From JAXDMK01 sp963765955 (GTDB lineage Bacteria; Actinomycetota; Acidimicrobiia; Acidimicrobiales; AC-14), in assembly GCA_963765955.1 (NCBI GenBank), contig CAVXYA010000002.1, forward strand, positions 124,001 to 188,000: a stretch of DNA of 64,000 bases, given 5' to 3'. Numbering within the stretch: position 1 is the stretch's first letter; each line of letters begins with the position of its first letter. Position numbers and translations under genes: made by a program. The notes below the pieces were generated by a model. That model was given only the letters and a program-made list of their open reading frames with translations. It made no database searches and was not told where the DNA came from. Shown here piece after piece: positions 52,548-62,292 of this stretch.

Positions 52548-53777
52548 ATGAGGCGTGGCTCGGTCGCGCGTTTCCTCGTCCTGTCCGTGGGCCTGGCGCC
52601 CTTCCTGGTCGTCGCCGGCCACTCGCCGGCCGCGGCACAGACTGCGGGTGGATCGTTGGCCTGCCGGGCCAGCGCCCTCAGCGTCCTCGGCATCGAACCG
52701 ATCACGGCCAACGCCGCCGGCGCGCCATGTGCCCTCGACAGCAAGGGGATCCCGGCCCTGGCTCTCGGTGTCGCAACGGTGGGGGCGATCTCGGCCACGA
52801 CCCAGCCGCTCCCGGCCGATGTCGGCGGCGCCACCGCCAAGGCCCAGGTGGCCGGCCTCGACCTCCCCCTTCTCGGCATCCACGCGGGCCTGATCAGCGC
52901 CGAGGCGACAGTGGTTTGCGAGGCGGGCCAGCCCCGTCTCTCCTCCACCTCGCAGGTGCTCGGCCTCACCGTGGCGGGAAGCCCCATCGCCGCCGGCGGC
53001 TCGAGCGACGTCGTCCTCCCGATCGGGGTGCTCCACCTGAACCACCGGTCCGTCCAGGGTGACAAGGTCGTGGTGCGGGCGCTGTGGCTCGAATCGGCCC
53101 TGGGCCAGATCGTCGTAGGCGAGGCCCAGGCGGGGTTCGCCGGTGCTCCGTGCCCCGCAATCGACATCCCTGACCCCGTCGTGCGGGTGGACGTCGGCAC
53201 GATCACGATCGTGATCGAGACCACGCCGCCCCAGGACCTGGAATTCCGCTTCACTGGCGAGCTCGGGCCGTTCACCCTCACTCCGTCCCTCGGGAGTGAC
53301 CGGCGGACATTCTTGATGCCACCCGGTACATATGACGTGTTCTCACTTCCCCAGACCGCTGGCCGGTTCGCGCCTTACTGGTACATCGACAGCGGTGAGT
53401 GCCTCGACCCTGATGGCGGCTCGAACGCCGAATGACGGACGAGCGACGGTTGACAATCGACCTCGATCCAGGGGAGGAGGTCATCTGCACGTTCCGCTTT
53501 GAGAACCAAGTCCTGGGCCGGGCAATAGCCGGCGGGCGTCAACGATCCCACGAAGGGGGTCGAGCCGCCCGTCGTCAAGATCGGGACTCAGGCGCCGACC
53601 CAGACCGCGAGCATCGTCCCCCCGCCGCCGCCGGAGATTGCCCGGACGGTGGCCAGCAGCTCGGGATTCGCCGGCGCCCTGATCCTCGGCTTGGTCCTTC
53701 TCGTGCTCCTGGGGTCGGCCTTCTGGTTCCTCCTGGCCGGGGCGGGACGCAGGCGCGAGCAAGAAGCCTACGCGTAG
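52548..53777 (+). CDS. secreted choice-of-anchor protein with C-terminal helix, two frameshifts
   Basis: ATG 52548 follows GGGAGG and begins a signal peptide (MRRGSVARFLVLSVGLAPFL, cleavage after AAA near 32). The mature part has two Ig-like beta domains (CRASALSVLGIEPI, SVQGDKVVVRALWLESALGQ) and a region with GTITIVIETTPPQDLEFRF. After the stop at 53433-53435 the protein continues in a second frame (RLTIDLDPGEEVICTFRFEN), then in a third frame (GVEPPVVKIGTQAPTQTASI) ending in a membrane helix (GALILGLVLLVLLGSAFWFL) and a charged tail at 53777. Corrected length about 409 residues. It is anchored outside the cell; function unknown. The SIR2 gene starts 29 bases later. Confidence 0.65.
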
Positions 53778-53806
53778 CGTGCCGGACCGGTCCGGAGGAT
53801 GGCGGC

Positions 53807-54766
53807 ATGACTGAGATCGCCCGGAGCCACTTCCAGCTCGTCGCCATGCACATGCGCAAGGGCACCCTCGTCCCGTTCCTCGGAGCGGGTGTCAACCTCT
53901 GCGACCGGCCCCCGGGGTCGGAGTTCCTGTTGGGCCGCGACCTGCCCAGCGGCCGGGAGCTGGCGAGTCTCCTGGCCAGCACGTTCTTCTACCCCCAAGA
54001 GGATGTCCTCGAGCTGCTCCGGGTCTCGCAGTACGTCTCGGTCAAGGTGGGCGACGCCTCGCTGTACGACCAGCTCCACGAGGTCTTCGACCGCAACTTC
54101 ACGCCGACCACACCCCTCCAGTTCCTGGCCGGCGTGCCCGCCATCCTGCGCCAGCAGGGCCAGCCGCGCTACCAGGTCATCATCACGACGAACTACGACG
54201 ATTCCCTGGAGCGAGCCTTCCAGGCGGTGGACGAGCCCTACGACGTCGTCTCCTACATCTGCGAAGGCGAGAACCGGGGCAAGTGCCGGCACGTGGCGCC
54301 GGACGGCACGTCGACCGTCATCCACCGGCCGAACGAGTACGACCGGGTCTCACCCGCCGACCGGACGGTGATCGTCAAGCTCCACGGCGCCATCGACCGC
54401 CTCGACCAGAGTGGCGACAGCTACGTCATCACCGAGGACGACTACATCGACTTCCTCGCGACCGGCACCGAGATCGCCGACCTGCTGCCGACCGAGGTGG
54501 CGGCCAAGGTCAACGGCAAGACCCAATTCCTCTTCCTCGGCTACGGCCTCCGTGACTGGAACCTCAGGGTCATCCTCCGCCGGATCTGGGGCGCCCAGGT
54601 GCTGAAGGACATCTCGTGGGCCGTCCTCGACCGGATCGACGACATCGACCGCCAGTGGTGGCAGCGCTGGGGCCCGATGGAGATCCTCGAGGTGCCGTTG
54701 GCCGAGTACATCCCGAGGTTGCAGGAGGTCCTCGCCGAGCCGGTGATGCCCAGGGCCGCACCGTGA
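53807..54766 (+). CDS. SIR2-domain protein (putative NAD-consuming defence effector)
   Basis: 319 residues from ATG 53807 with GGAGG upstream. SIR2_2 fold: NAD loop TLVPFLGAGVNLCDRPPGSE (residues 21-40), IITTNYDDSLERAF (Asn129-Asp131), catalytic His in VIVKLHGAIDRLD (193) and the second GFG-like loop FLFLGYGLRDWNLRVIL. In bacterial defence systems this kind of domain hydrolyses NAD and stops growth on infection. There is no zinc ribbon, so it is not a protein deacetylase. It overlaps the STAND gene by four bases (GTGA), implying a stoichiometric complex. Confidence 0.85.
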   Translation: MTEIARSHFQLVAMHMRKGTLVPFLGAGVNLCDRPPGSEFLLGRDLPSGRELASLLASTFFYPQEDVLELLRVSQYVSVKVGDASLYDQLHEVFDRNFTPTTPLQFLAGVPAILRQQGQPRYQVIITTNYDDSLERAFQAVDEPYDVVSYICEGENRGKCRHVAPDGTSTVIHRPNEYDRVSPADRTVIVKLHGAIDRLDQSGDSYVITEDDYIDFLATGTEIADLLPTEVAAKVNGKTQFLFLGYGLRDWNLRVILRRIWGAQVLKDISWAVLDRIDDIDRQWWQRWGPMEILEVPLAEYIPRLQEVLAEPVMPRAAP

Positions 54767-57700
54767 GCGTCGCGGGTGGCGGCGGGTCGCCCCCCGGCCC
54801 GGAGCCGCCCGCCGACGGGCCCGGCCCCGGGGCGTCGAGCCCTTATGTCGGGCTGCGTCCGTACACGGATGCCGAGTCGTCCATCTTCTTCGGCCGGGAG
54901 CGGGAGCGGAGGGTGGTCGCCTCCAACCTCCTCGCTTCCCGGCTGACGCTCCTCTACGGCCCGAGCGGGGTGGGCAAGAGCTCGATGCTGAACGCGGCCG
55001 TCGTCCCCCACCTGAGGGCCATGGCCGCCGACCAGACCGGGGACGGCGACCTACCGCCCTACGAGGTGGTCGTCTTCAACTCGTGGCGGGACGACCCCGT
55101 CGCCGCCCTGGTGCAGTGCATCGTCGGCGGCGACCCGGCCACCGGCCGCGACATCCCCCTGGCCGCGGCCCTCCGGGAGCGGGCCGAGGGGGGCGGGGCC
55201 GACCTCCTGGTCATCCTCGACCAGTTCGAGGAGTACTTCCTCTACCACGGTGGCCAGGGGGCCGACGACAGGTTCGCCCGGGAGTTTCCCGAGGCCGTCA
55301 ACGACCCCGCCCTGCGGGTGAACTTCCTCCTCTCCTTTCGGGAGGACGCCCTGGCCAACCTCGACCTGTTCAAGGGAGTGATCCCGCGGCTGTTCGGCAA
55401 CTACCTGAGGGTCGGGTACCTCGACGCCGAGGGCGCCCGGCGGGCCATCGCCGGGCCCGTCGACCGGTACAACCTCACCAGCCCGAACGACCCCGTCGAC
55501 GTCGAGCCGGCCCTGGTCGAGAAGGTTCTCGAGCAGGTAGAGGCGGGGAAGGTCGTCGTCGGCCAGGCGGGGGCGGGCGCGGTGCTGGCGGGCCCGGGCG
55601 ACCGGCCGCAGTCCGCCATCGAGACCTCGCACCTCCAAATCGTCATGGCCCGCCTCTGGAGCGAGGAGATGGCGACCGGCTCCCGGATGCTCCGGGTCGC
55701 CACCCTCGACCGCCTCGGCGGAGCGGCCGAGATCGTCAGCGGCCACCTCGACCGCGAGCTGCGTTCGCTGTCGGAGCACCTGCAGGACGTCGCCGCCGCC
55801 GCCTTCGAGCACCTGGTCACCCCCTCGGGGTCGAAGATCGCCCACAGCGCGCCCGACCTGGCCATCCTCTCGGGAGTCTCGGAATCCGACCTGGGCGAGG
55901 TCGTCACCCGTCTGTCGGCCGGCACCAGCCGCATCCTGCGGCCGGTCGAACCGGCGCCCGGTCGGTCGACCGAGCGCTACGAGATCTTCCACGACGTGCT
56001 GGCCGCCGCCATCCTCGACTGGCGCACGCGCTACGTGCAGCGCCGGGAGCGGGCGGAGGCGGAGGAGGAGCTGCGACGGCAGCGGCGGGCGGCGGAGGAG
56101 AAGGCCCGGGCGGCGAGGAGGAGGGCCAGGAACCTGTCCGTCTTCTCGCTGGTGAGCGCCCTGCTCGTGGTCGCCCTCGTCGTCGCCCTTACCGCCCAGC
56201 GGCAGCGGAACAACGCCCGCTCCCGCCAGCAGGCGGCGGAGGCGGTCGCCCTGCTGTCGGTGGACCCGACGATGAGTATCCGGGGGGCGTTGGAGGCGCT
56301 CGACACGGCCCATACGCCGGAAGCCGAGAGCGCCCTGCGCCAGGCCGTCGCCGGGTCCCACCTCCGCCGGGTGCTGACCGGCCACCGGGACTGGGTCACG
56401 ACTGTTGCTTTTGACGCCCAGGGTGCGGGCCTGGTCACGACCAGCCTCGACCGCACGGCAAGGATCTGGGACGTCGCCACGGGCGACGAGCGGGCCGTCC
56501 TCGAGCATGGGCACTGGGTCGCGACGGGGACGTTCGACGCATCGGGTGGGGCCGTGCTGACGTCGAGCGCCGATGGGACGGCGCGGCTGTGGGACGCGGT
56601 GCAGGGCAAGGAGGTGCGACGACTGGGGCAGGCGGCATCCGACAGGCCTGAACAGCCCCCCACAGCCGTGCCGGCCGTAACCCTCCCCTCACCCAGGCCG
56701 GACGTAGCCGCCCCCCCAGCCGGGTCGGTCGCAGGCGCCCCCGACGCGCCTCTGGTGACGGCCACCTTCGACCCCGCGGGAACGACGGCGATCACCGCCG
56801 GCGACGACGGCGTGGTCCGTCTCTGGGACGTCGCCTCGGGAGTCGAGGTGCGCCAGCTGAGAGGTCACGGAGGGCTCGTCACCTCGGCCGTCTTCGACGG
56901 TGCCGGCAGCCATGTGGTCACCGCCGGAGGCGACGGGACGGTCCGGGTGTGGGACGCGGCCACCGGCGAGGAGCTGGCCCTGCTCGATGAACACGACGGC
57001 CGTGTGGCGGGCGCCCGGTTCAGCCCCGACGGGGCGATGGTCGCCAGCGCCGGATGGGATGGGAACGCCTACCTGTGGCGCTGGCAGTCCGGCGACGCCC
57101 TCGTCCTGTCCGGCCACAGGGACAAGCTGGCGAGCATCGAGTTCGATCGCAGCGGCTCCCGTGTCGTCACGGCCGGCGACAAGACGGCCCGGGTCTGGGA
57201 CACGGCATCGGGGCAGATGGTGGCCAACCTGCGGGGCCACAGTGGATTCGTCGACGCCGCCGTGTTCAACGGCGACGGGAGCCGGGTCGCCACCGCCAGC
57301 CAGGACGGATCGGCCCGGGTCTGGGACCTGGCCACGGAGAGCCCGCTGGTCGAGTTGCACGGGCACGCCGAGATCGTCTGGGACGTGGCGTTCAGTCCTA
57401 CCGACGACCGCCTGCTGGCGACCGCCGGGAGCGACGGGACGGCCCGGCTGTGGGAGCTCCCGGAACAGCTCACGCTGTCGCACCCGTCCTGGGTGCTGGA
57501 CGCAGAGTTCAGCGGCGACGGCCGCCTGGTCGTCACCTCCGGCCAGGACGGCACGGCCCGGGTCTGGGACGCTGTAACCGGCCGGCAGGAAACGGCATTA
57601 CCCGGACACGCGGTGAGGGCGGTGGCGGCGATCAGTGCCGACGGCCGGCACGTCGCCACCGTCGACGACGCCCAGGTCCGAGTCTGGGACGCCCGGGGCG

Positions 57701-58749
57701 GGGACCAACCGATCGCGGCGACGGCGGAGCTTCGGAGGGGCCACCTCCGGTTCACCCCGTCGGGAGACCTCCTGGTGACGGACGTGGACGGCACCGTGTA
57801 CCGCTGGGACTGGGTGAACAACGCCCCGGTACGACGGCTCACCGGCTACCGGGGCGTGATCACCGTCACCGACCTGCAGGTCAGTGCCGACGGGAGATGG
57901 TTCGTCACCGCCGGGTCGGACCGCGTGGCCCGTCTCTGGGACGTCGAGACCGGACGGGAAACGTTCACCTTCCGGGGCCACGATGGCGTCGTCTACAGCG
58001 CTCGTTTCAGCAAGGACGGGCGCTTCGTGGTCACGTCCAGCGCCGACGGGACCGCCCGGATCTGGAATGCCGACACCGGCGAGCAGGTGCGGACACTGGT
58101 GGCCGACCGCCCTCTTCGAGCGGCCGCATTCGATCGAACCGGAGATCGAATCGTGGCGGGGGCCGTCGACGGCTCCATCCGCATCTGGGACGTCCCCTCC
58201 GGACGGACCTTGTCGATCCTGTCCCGGCACTCCCACGCGGTGAATACGGTGGTGTTCAGCCCCGACGGCCAGCAGATCCTGAGCGCCAGCGACGACGGGA
58301 CGGCGGCGATCTACACGTGCCCGACATGTGACGACCTCTCCGAATTGCGTCACCGCGCCGAGCAGCGGCTCGTCCAGGTCGGCGAACTGGTCGAACGGAC
58401 CATCTCCGGCTGGGCCCTCGCTCCGGGAGTCTGTTACGACCGGGTCGACGACCACGCCGTGGTCGTCGACTGTGACGCGCCGCACGACGGGGAGGCCTTT
58501 GCCGTCCTCGAACACCCGGCCGGCAGCGGGGTCCCGTTCGACCCGGGGGCGGTCGACGCCTTCGGGCTCGAACAGTGTGGCGGAGCTCCGCTCCTCGACT
58601 ACGTGGGGGTGCGTCCCGCGAGGTCCGCCTACCAAGTCGCGGTGTGGGCCCCCACCCGGGAGACGTGGGCCTCGGGCGACCGACGCATCGTGTGCGTGGT
58701 GTACGGCCCGGGCCAGCTGACCGGCTCGGCCCGAGGTTCCGGGAGATGA
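54763..58749 (+). CDS. STAND NTPase with membrane helix, WD repeats and cysteine domain
   Basis: 1,328 residues from GTG 54763. An nSTAND1-type NTPase opens with SPYVGLRPYTDAESSIFFGR; Walker A is YGPSGVGKSS (65-74) and Walker B DLLVILDQFEEYF (147-159). A basic coiled coil (about 425-455) leads to one membrane helix (LSVFSLVSALLVVALVVALT, 458-481). About 14 WD repeats (RIWDVATGDE, RLWDVASGVE, RVWDTASGQM and others; residues 535-1185) suggest two seven-bladed propellers. The last 130 residues carry four cysteines (APGVCYDRVDDHAVVVDCDA, GLEQCGG, RIVCVVYG) and resemble septum-formation domains. If the helix is crossed once, propellers and cysteine domain are outside the cell and the NTPase with the SIR2 partner inside. 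Confidence 0.88.
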   Translation: MSVAGGGGSPPGPEPPADGPGPGASSPYVGLRPYTDAESSIFFGRERERRVVASNLLASRLTLLYGPSGVGKSSMLNAAVVPHLRAMAADQTGDGDLPPYEVVVFNSWRDDPVAALVQCIVGGDPATGRDIPLAAALRERAEGGGADLLVILDQFEEYFLYHGGQGADDRFAREFPEAVNDPALRVNFLLSFREDALANLDLFKGVIPRLFGNYLRVGYLDAEGARRAIAGPVDRYNLTSPNDPVDVEPALVEKVLEQVEAGKVVVGQAGAGAVLAGPGDRPQSAIETSHLQIVMARLWSEEMATGSRMLRVATLDRLGGAAEIVSGHLDRELRSLSEHLQDVAAAAFEHLVTPSGSKIAHSAPDLAILSGVSESDLGEVVTRLSAGTSRILRPVEPAPGRSTERYEIFHDVLAAAILDWRTRYVQRRERAEAEEELRRQRRAAEEKARAARRRARNLSVFSLVSALLVVALVVALTAQRQRNNARSRQQAAEAVALLSVDPTMSIRGALEALDTAHTPEAESALRQAVAGSHLRRVLTGHRDWVTTVAFDAQGAGLVTTSLDRTARIWDVATGDERAVLEHGHWVATGTFDASGGAVLTSSADGTARLWDAVQGKEVRRLGQAASDRPEQPPTAVPAVTLPSPRPDVAAPPAGSVAGAPDAPLVTATFDPAGTTAITAGDDGVVRLWDVASGVEVRQLRGHGGLVTSAVFDGAGSHVVTAGGDGTVRVWDAATGEELALLDEHDGRVAGARFSPDGAMVASAGWDGNAYLWRWQSGDALVLSGHRDKLASIEFDRSGSRVVTAGDKTARVWDTASGQMVANLRGHSGFVDAAVFNGDGSRVATASQDGSARVWDLATESPLVELHGHAEIVWDVAFSPTDDRLLATAGSDGTARLWELPEQLTLSHPSWVLDAEFSGDGRLVVTSGQDGTARVWDAVTGRQETALPGHAVRAVAAISADGRHVATVDDAQVRVWDARGGDQPIAATAELRRGHLRFTPSGDLLVTDVDGTVYRWDWVNNAPVRRLTGYRGVITVTDLQVSADGRWFVTAGSDRVARLWDVETGRETFTFRGHDGVVYSARFSKDGRFVVTSSADGTARIWNADTGEQVRTLVADRPLRAAAFDRTGDRIVAGAVDGSIRIWDVPSGRTLSILSRHSHAVNTVVFSPDGQQILSASDDGTAAIYTCPTCDDLSELRHRAEQRLVQVGELVERTISGWALAPGVCYDRVDDHAVVVDCDAPHDGEAFAVLEHPAGSGVPFDPGAVDAFGLEQCGGAPLLDYVGVRPARSAYQVAVWAPTRETWASGDRRIVCVVYGPGQLTGSARGSGR

Positions 58750-58785
58750 GGAGCCGGGGGGCCGACCGAAGACCGAGGTACTCGG

Positions 58786-59271
58786 TTAGGGGCGCGGCTC
58801 CCGGGGGAGGCGTCCGGTTCGCCACAGATTACGTCTGACCTGCCTGTCTGCCAGGTTCCACTCCCGCCACAGCCAGGCCAGGGCGACGGCGCCGGCCAGC
58901 TCCTGGAGGACCAGCACGGCCACCGGCCGGTCGAGCGGAGGAAGGCGGCCGTCGAGGGTGCGGCCGAGGAAGGGCCACCAGAAGGTCTCGGTGCGGGTCC
59001 ACATGCCGTCGAGGACGAGGTGGAGGAAGGTGCCGATGGGAACGGCCAGCAGGCGGCGGCGGGCCTGGCGGCGACGGGTTGTGCTCAGCATGACGAGGGC
59101 CAGCAGCACGACGCTGGCCACCACCGTGTGCATCACCCGGGCCCCGCCGAAGGGGGCGTCGACCAGGTCGGGGAGGAGGGCGCCGACCACCACCAGCCGG
59201 TAGTCGAGGGCGGGGTCGCGGAAGATCCTCCACACCGCCACCAGGGCCAGCCCCGCCGGCCACAGGATCAA
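58786..59271 (-). CDS. YdjM-like membrane-bound metal-dependent hydrolase
   Basis: 161 residues; TTG 59271 overlaps the preceding zinc-ribbon stop (TTGA). Membrane protein with about five helices and the family's His/Asp pattern: VVVGALLPDLVDAPFG, MHTVVASVVLLAL and PIGTFLHLVLDGMW. The family is proposed to hydrolyse lipids or DNA repair intermediates; the substrate is not known. The C-terminus is basic (RRNLWRTGRLPREPRP). Confidence 0.72.
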   Translation of the reverse strand: MILWPAGLALVAVWRIFRDPALDYRLVVVGALLPDLVDAPFGGARVMHTVVASVVLLALVMLSTTRRRQARRRLLAVPIGTFLHLVLDGMWTRTETFWWPFLGRTLDGRLPPLDRPVAVLVLQELAGAVALAWLWREWNLADRQVRRNLWRTGRLPREPRP

Positions 59272-59954
59272 CGCACGAGGATGCGCCCGCACTGCTCGCA
59301 ATGCAGGAGGGCGTCCGGGGGCTCCCGGAGGGCGACGGCCAGCTCGGTGCGGGACAGGCTCAGGTGGCAACCGTCGCACCGACCGTTGACCAGCCGGGCC
59401 GCCCCCACGCCGTCGAGGCGGGTGCGGAGGCGCTCGTACGACGACACCACCGCCGCGGGGATGCCGTCGACCGCCGCCGCCCGGGCCTGCAGCTCGACGT
59501 CGAGCTCGGCGTCGATGGCGGTCTGGGCCTCGGCCACCGCCGCCCGCAGCTCCCCCGCCTTCTCGTCCATGGCCACCCGCCGGGCCTCGAGGGTGGCGAC
59601 CTCGGCGTCGAGCGGCTCCCGTTCGGTCATCGTCTCCAGGACCGCGTCCTCCAGCGTGCTCTGGCGGCGCTTGAGGGAGTCGATCTCGGTCTGCATGGCC
59701 TGCAGCTCCCGGATCAGGCTCACCGTGCCCCCGTACAGGCGGGCCTGCTCCACCGCCAGCTTGTGCTCGACGACCGCCAGCTCGTCCTCCAGCCGGCGCT
59801 GGCGGCGGGCCACCTCGTCGCGGCGCCCGCCGATGTCGACGAGAGCCCGTTCGAGAGCTGCGCCCTCCGTCTCCAGCACGGCGAGCGCGGCCAGCTCCGG
59901 GAGCGTCCGGCGCCGGTGGCGGAGGCGGTCGGCGGCGGCATCGTGGTCCTGCAC
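59268..59954 (-). CDS. C4-type zinc-ribbon coiled-coil protein
   Basis: About 230 residues. A long coiled coil (residues 20-150, for example LAVEQARLYGGTVSLIRELQ, AMQTEIDSLKRRQSTLEDAV) ends in a C4 zinc ribbon: GRCDGCHLSLSR and HCEQCGRILVR. The family is widespread in actinobacteria, next to RNase H or division genes, and may act as a docking factor. GTG 59954 is the only usual start, but the conserved N-terminus (FDSLLQ before VQDHD) extends a few codons upstream where no start exists; the true start may be non-standard. Confidence 0.8.
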   Translation of the reverse strand: MQDHDAAADRLRHRRRTLPELAALAVLETEGAALERALVDIGGRRDEVARRQRRLEDELAVVEHKLAVEQARLYGGTVSLIRELQAMQTEIDSLKRRQSTLEDAVLETMTEREPLDAEVATLEARRVAMDEKAGELRAAVAEAQTAIDAELDVELQARAAAVDGIPAAVVSSYERLRTRLDGVGAARLVNGRCDGCHLSLSRTELAVALREPPDALLHCEQCGRILVR

Positions 59955-59983
59955 TTGCAGGAGGCTGTCGAAGACTCCCGTGG

Positions 59984-62206
59984 CTATCCCGCGCCCTCGC
60001 GGTCGGGGTTGAGCGCCCGCTGGCGAGCCTCCGCGATCAGGGCGTCGATGTCGGGGATGGGTGGTTCGGGCACCGCGGGGACAGGCGGCGGGGGCGGTGC
60101 CGCCCGTGGGGTCGTCGGCGAAGGGCCGGCGGGAGCGCTGGGCGACTCGCTCGCCGCAGGGGCCGCCCGTTCCGCGGGTCGCCGGTCGCCATCGTCGGCG
60201 ACCTCTCTCTCTGGAGCGGGCATCCTCTCGCCGGCGAGGGCCAGGAACCGGCCCCCTCGCCCGCCTCGTTCCGGGGGGGCGAAGTCGACCGGCTCGGCGC
60301 CGGCGAGCGCTTTGCGGGTGAAGGAGCCCCAGATCTGGGCCGGATAGGTTCCGCCGTAGACGGTGACCCCGTTGACGTTGCGCATGGAGACATCGCCTTC
60401 GGGCGCCCCCATCCACACCGCGGTGGACAGCGTGCGGGTGTAGCCGACGAACCAGGCGTTGGTGTTGTTGTCGGTGGACCCCGTCTTGCCGGCGACGTCC
60501 CATCCGGAGACCCTCGCCGCCGTCCCCGTCCCCCGCTGCACGACCTGGGTGAGGACCTGGTTCACCTGGCGGGCGTGCTCCTCGGAGATCGCCCGCTCCC
60601 CCTTGGACTGGTTGCGGAAGATCGTCTTGCCGTCCCGGTCGTCGATGCGACTGACCACGTAGGGAGCGTGGCGCTCGCCGTCGGACGCGAGGGTGGCGTA
60701 GGCGCTGGCCATCTGCAGCGGGGTGACCAGCTCGCTGCCGAGGGTGAGCGAGAGGTAGGGCTGGAGCTCGTTGGTGACGCCCATGCGGTGGGCGACGTCG
60801 ACCACCTTCTCAGGGCCGACCAGCTTGATGAGGCGGGCGTAGGCGCAGTTGACGGAGTTGACGGTGGCCTCGGTGAGGCTCAGCACGCCGGCCGCCCCGC
60901 CCTCGACGTTGTTGGGCTTCCAGTCACCGTCCTCGCTGCCCGGGTTCGGGATCACGCAGGGCGAAGACCCGAGGATGCTGTCGTTGGTCTCCATGCCCTG
61001 CTCGAGGGCGGCGATCAGGGTGAACGGCTTGAACGACGACCCCGTCTGGCGACCCTGGGTGTCGGTGACGAGGTTGAACTTGGTCTGCCCGAAGTCGCTG
61101 CCGCCCACCATGGCCCGCACCGCGCCGTCGGCCGGATCGACGGTGACGAGGGCGGCGGTGAAGCGGCCGTCGGTGTCGGGCAGGATCGACTGCACGCTCT
61201 CCTCGGCCATCCGCTGGTACTCGGGGTTGAGGGTGGTGTGGATCGACAGCCCGCCCCGGAACACGGCCTGGTACCGCTCGCTGTCGGTGTTCCCCAGGCG
61301 GACGTCCCGCAGCAGCTGCTGCTTGACGTATTCGGTGAAGTAGTCGCTGCCGGTGGACGGTCCGGCGTCGGGCGGAAGCGGCGGGGGCATGGGCTCGGCC
61401 TTGATGTACTCGGCCTGGACCGAGCTCAGGTGGTCGAGGGTGACCATGCGGTCGACGATGACGTCGCGGCGTTCCTTGGCCGCCTGGGGATTGTCGTAGG
61501 GATCGGCGTAGACCGGGTTCCGGATCAGCCCGGCCAGCAGGGTGGCCTGGCCCACGGTGAGTTGCTCGACGTTGACCCGGTAGTAGCGCTCGGCCGCGGC
61601 CTGGATGCCGTAGGAGTGGTTGCCGAAGTACACCGTGTTCAGGTAGCGCTCGAGGATCTCGTCCTTGGTCATCTGGTCCTCGAGGCGGATGGCGAGGGCT
61701 GCTTCCTGCAGCTTGCGGTCGATGTCCTGCTTCGAGGTGAGGAGCACCGTCTTGACCAGCTGCTGGGTGATGGTGGACCCGCCCTCCGAGATCTCCCCCT
61801 CCTCCAGGTTGTTGACCATGGCCCGGGCCATGGCCCGCAGGTCGAGGGGCCCGTGGTCGTAGAAGCGATCGTCCTCGGCGTCGAGGACGGCTCGCACCAC
61901 GTGCGGGGGCACCCGGGACAGGGGGACGGGGATGCGGTACTCCTCGTCGTGGAACACGCCGAGCACGGAGCCGTCGGCTGCGTGGACCAGGGAACGGGTG
62001 GCCAGGGGGCCGAGATCGAGGCGCTCGGCCTCCGAACCCACCGCGCCGGCGGTGAAGAAGTCGACCGCCTGCTGGCCGACGAGGATCAGGCCCACCGCCA
62101 TCCCCGCCCCACCCACGAGCAGCGTCACCGCCCAGCGGGCCACCGTCCTGGTCGCGGTCCGGAGGCTCCCGCCCGCCCCGTCGCCGACCGCAGGACTGAC
62201 GCTCAC
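59984..62206 (-). CDS. class A penicillin-binding protein
   Basis: About 740 residues; builds peptidoglycan strands and crosslinks. One N-terminal membrane helix (VTLLVGGAGMAVGLILVGQQ), a glycosyltransferase domain (VLDAEDDRFYDHGPLDLRAM, GGSTITQQLVKTVLL, ILERYLNTVYFGNHSYGI) and a transpeptidase domain with SxxK in GSSFKPFTL, SxN in SVNCAYARLI and KTG in VAGKTGSTDNNTNAWF. The C-terminal 130 residues are a Pro/Ala/Arg-rich tail. GTG 62206 has a better ribosome site than TTG 62212. It could be co-transcribed with the zinc-ribbon gene. Confidence 0.93.
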   Translation of the reverse strand: MSVSPAVGDGAGGSLRTATRTVARWAVTLLVGGAGMAVGLILVGQQAVDFFTAGAVGSEAERLDLGPLATRSLVHAADGSVLGVFHDEEYRIPVPLSRVPPHVVRAVLDAEDDRFYDHGPLDLRAMARAMVNNLEEGEISEGGSTITQQLVKTVLLTSKQDIDRKLQEAALAIRLEDQMTKDEILERYLNTVYFGNHSYGIQAAAERYYRVNVEQLTVGQATLLAGLIRNPVYADPYDNPQAAKERRDVIVDRMVTLDHLSSVQAEYIKAEPMPPPLPPDAGPSTGSDYFTEYVKQQLLRDVRLGNTDSERYQAVFRGGLSIHTTLNPEYQRMAEESVQSILPDTDGRFTAALVTVDPADGAVRAMVGGSDFGQTKFNLVTDTQGRQTGSSFKPFTLIAALEQGMETNDSILGSSPCVIPNPGSEDGDWKPNNVEGGAAGVLSLTEATVNSVNCAYARLIKLVGPEKVVDVAHRMGVTNELQPYLSLTLGSELVTPLQMASAYATLASDGERHAPYVVSRIDDRDGKTIFRNQSKGERAISEEHARQVNQVLTQVVQRGTGTAARVSGWDVAGKTGSTDNNTNAWFVGYTRTLSTAVWMGAPEGDVSMRNVNGVTVYGGTYPAQIWGSFTRKALAGAEPVDFAPPERGGRGGRFLALAGERMPAPEREVADDGDRRPAERAAPAASESPSAPAGPSPTTPRAAPPPPPVPAVPEPPIPDIDALIAEARQRALNPDREGAG

Positions 62207-62292
62207 AGCCAAAACCTACTTCCCCGCGCCCACGGATTCGATGCCACCCCTCCCGTCATGTGAGCTGAGGAGGTCGGAGGTCGTGCTGGCGC

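Noticed and set aside
53807..54766. Protein deacetylase function for the SIR2 protein
   Set aside because: No zinc-binding cysteine quartet, and the operon partner is a STAND NTPase as in defence systems.
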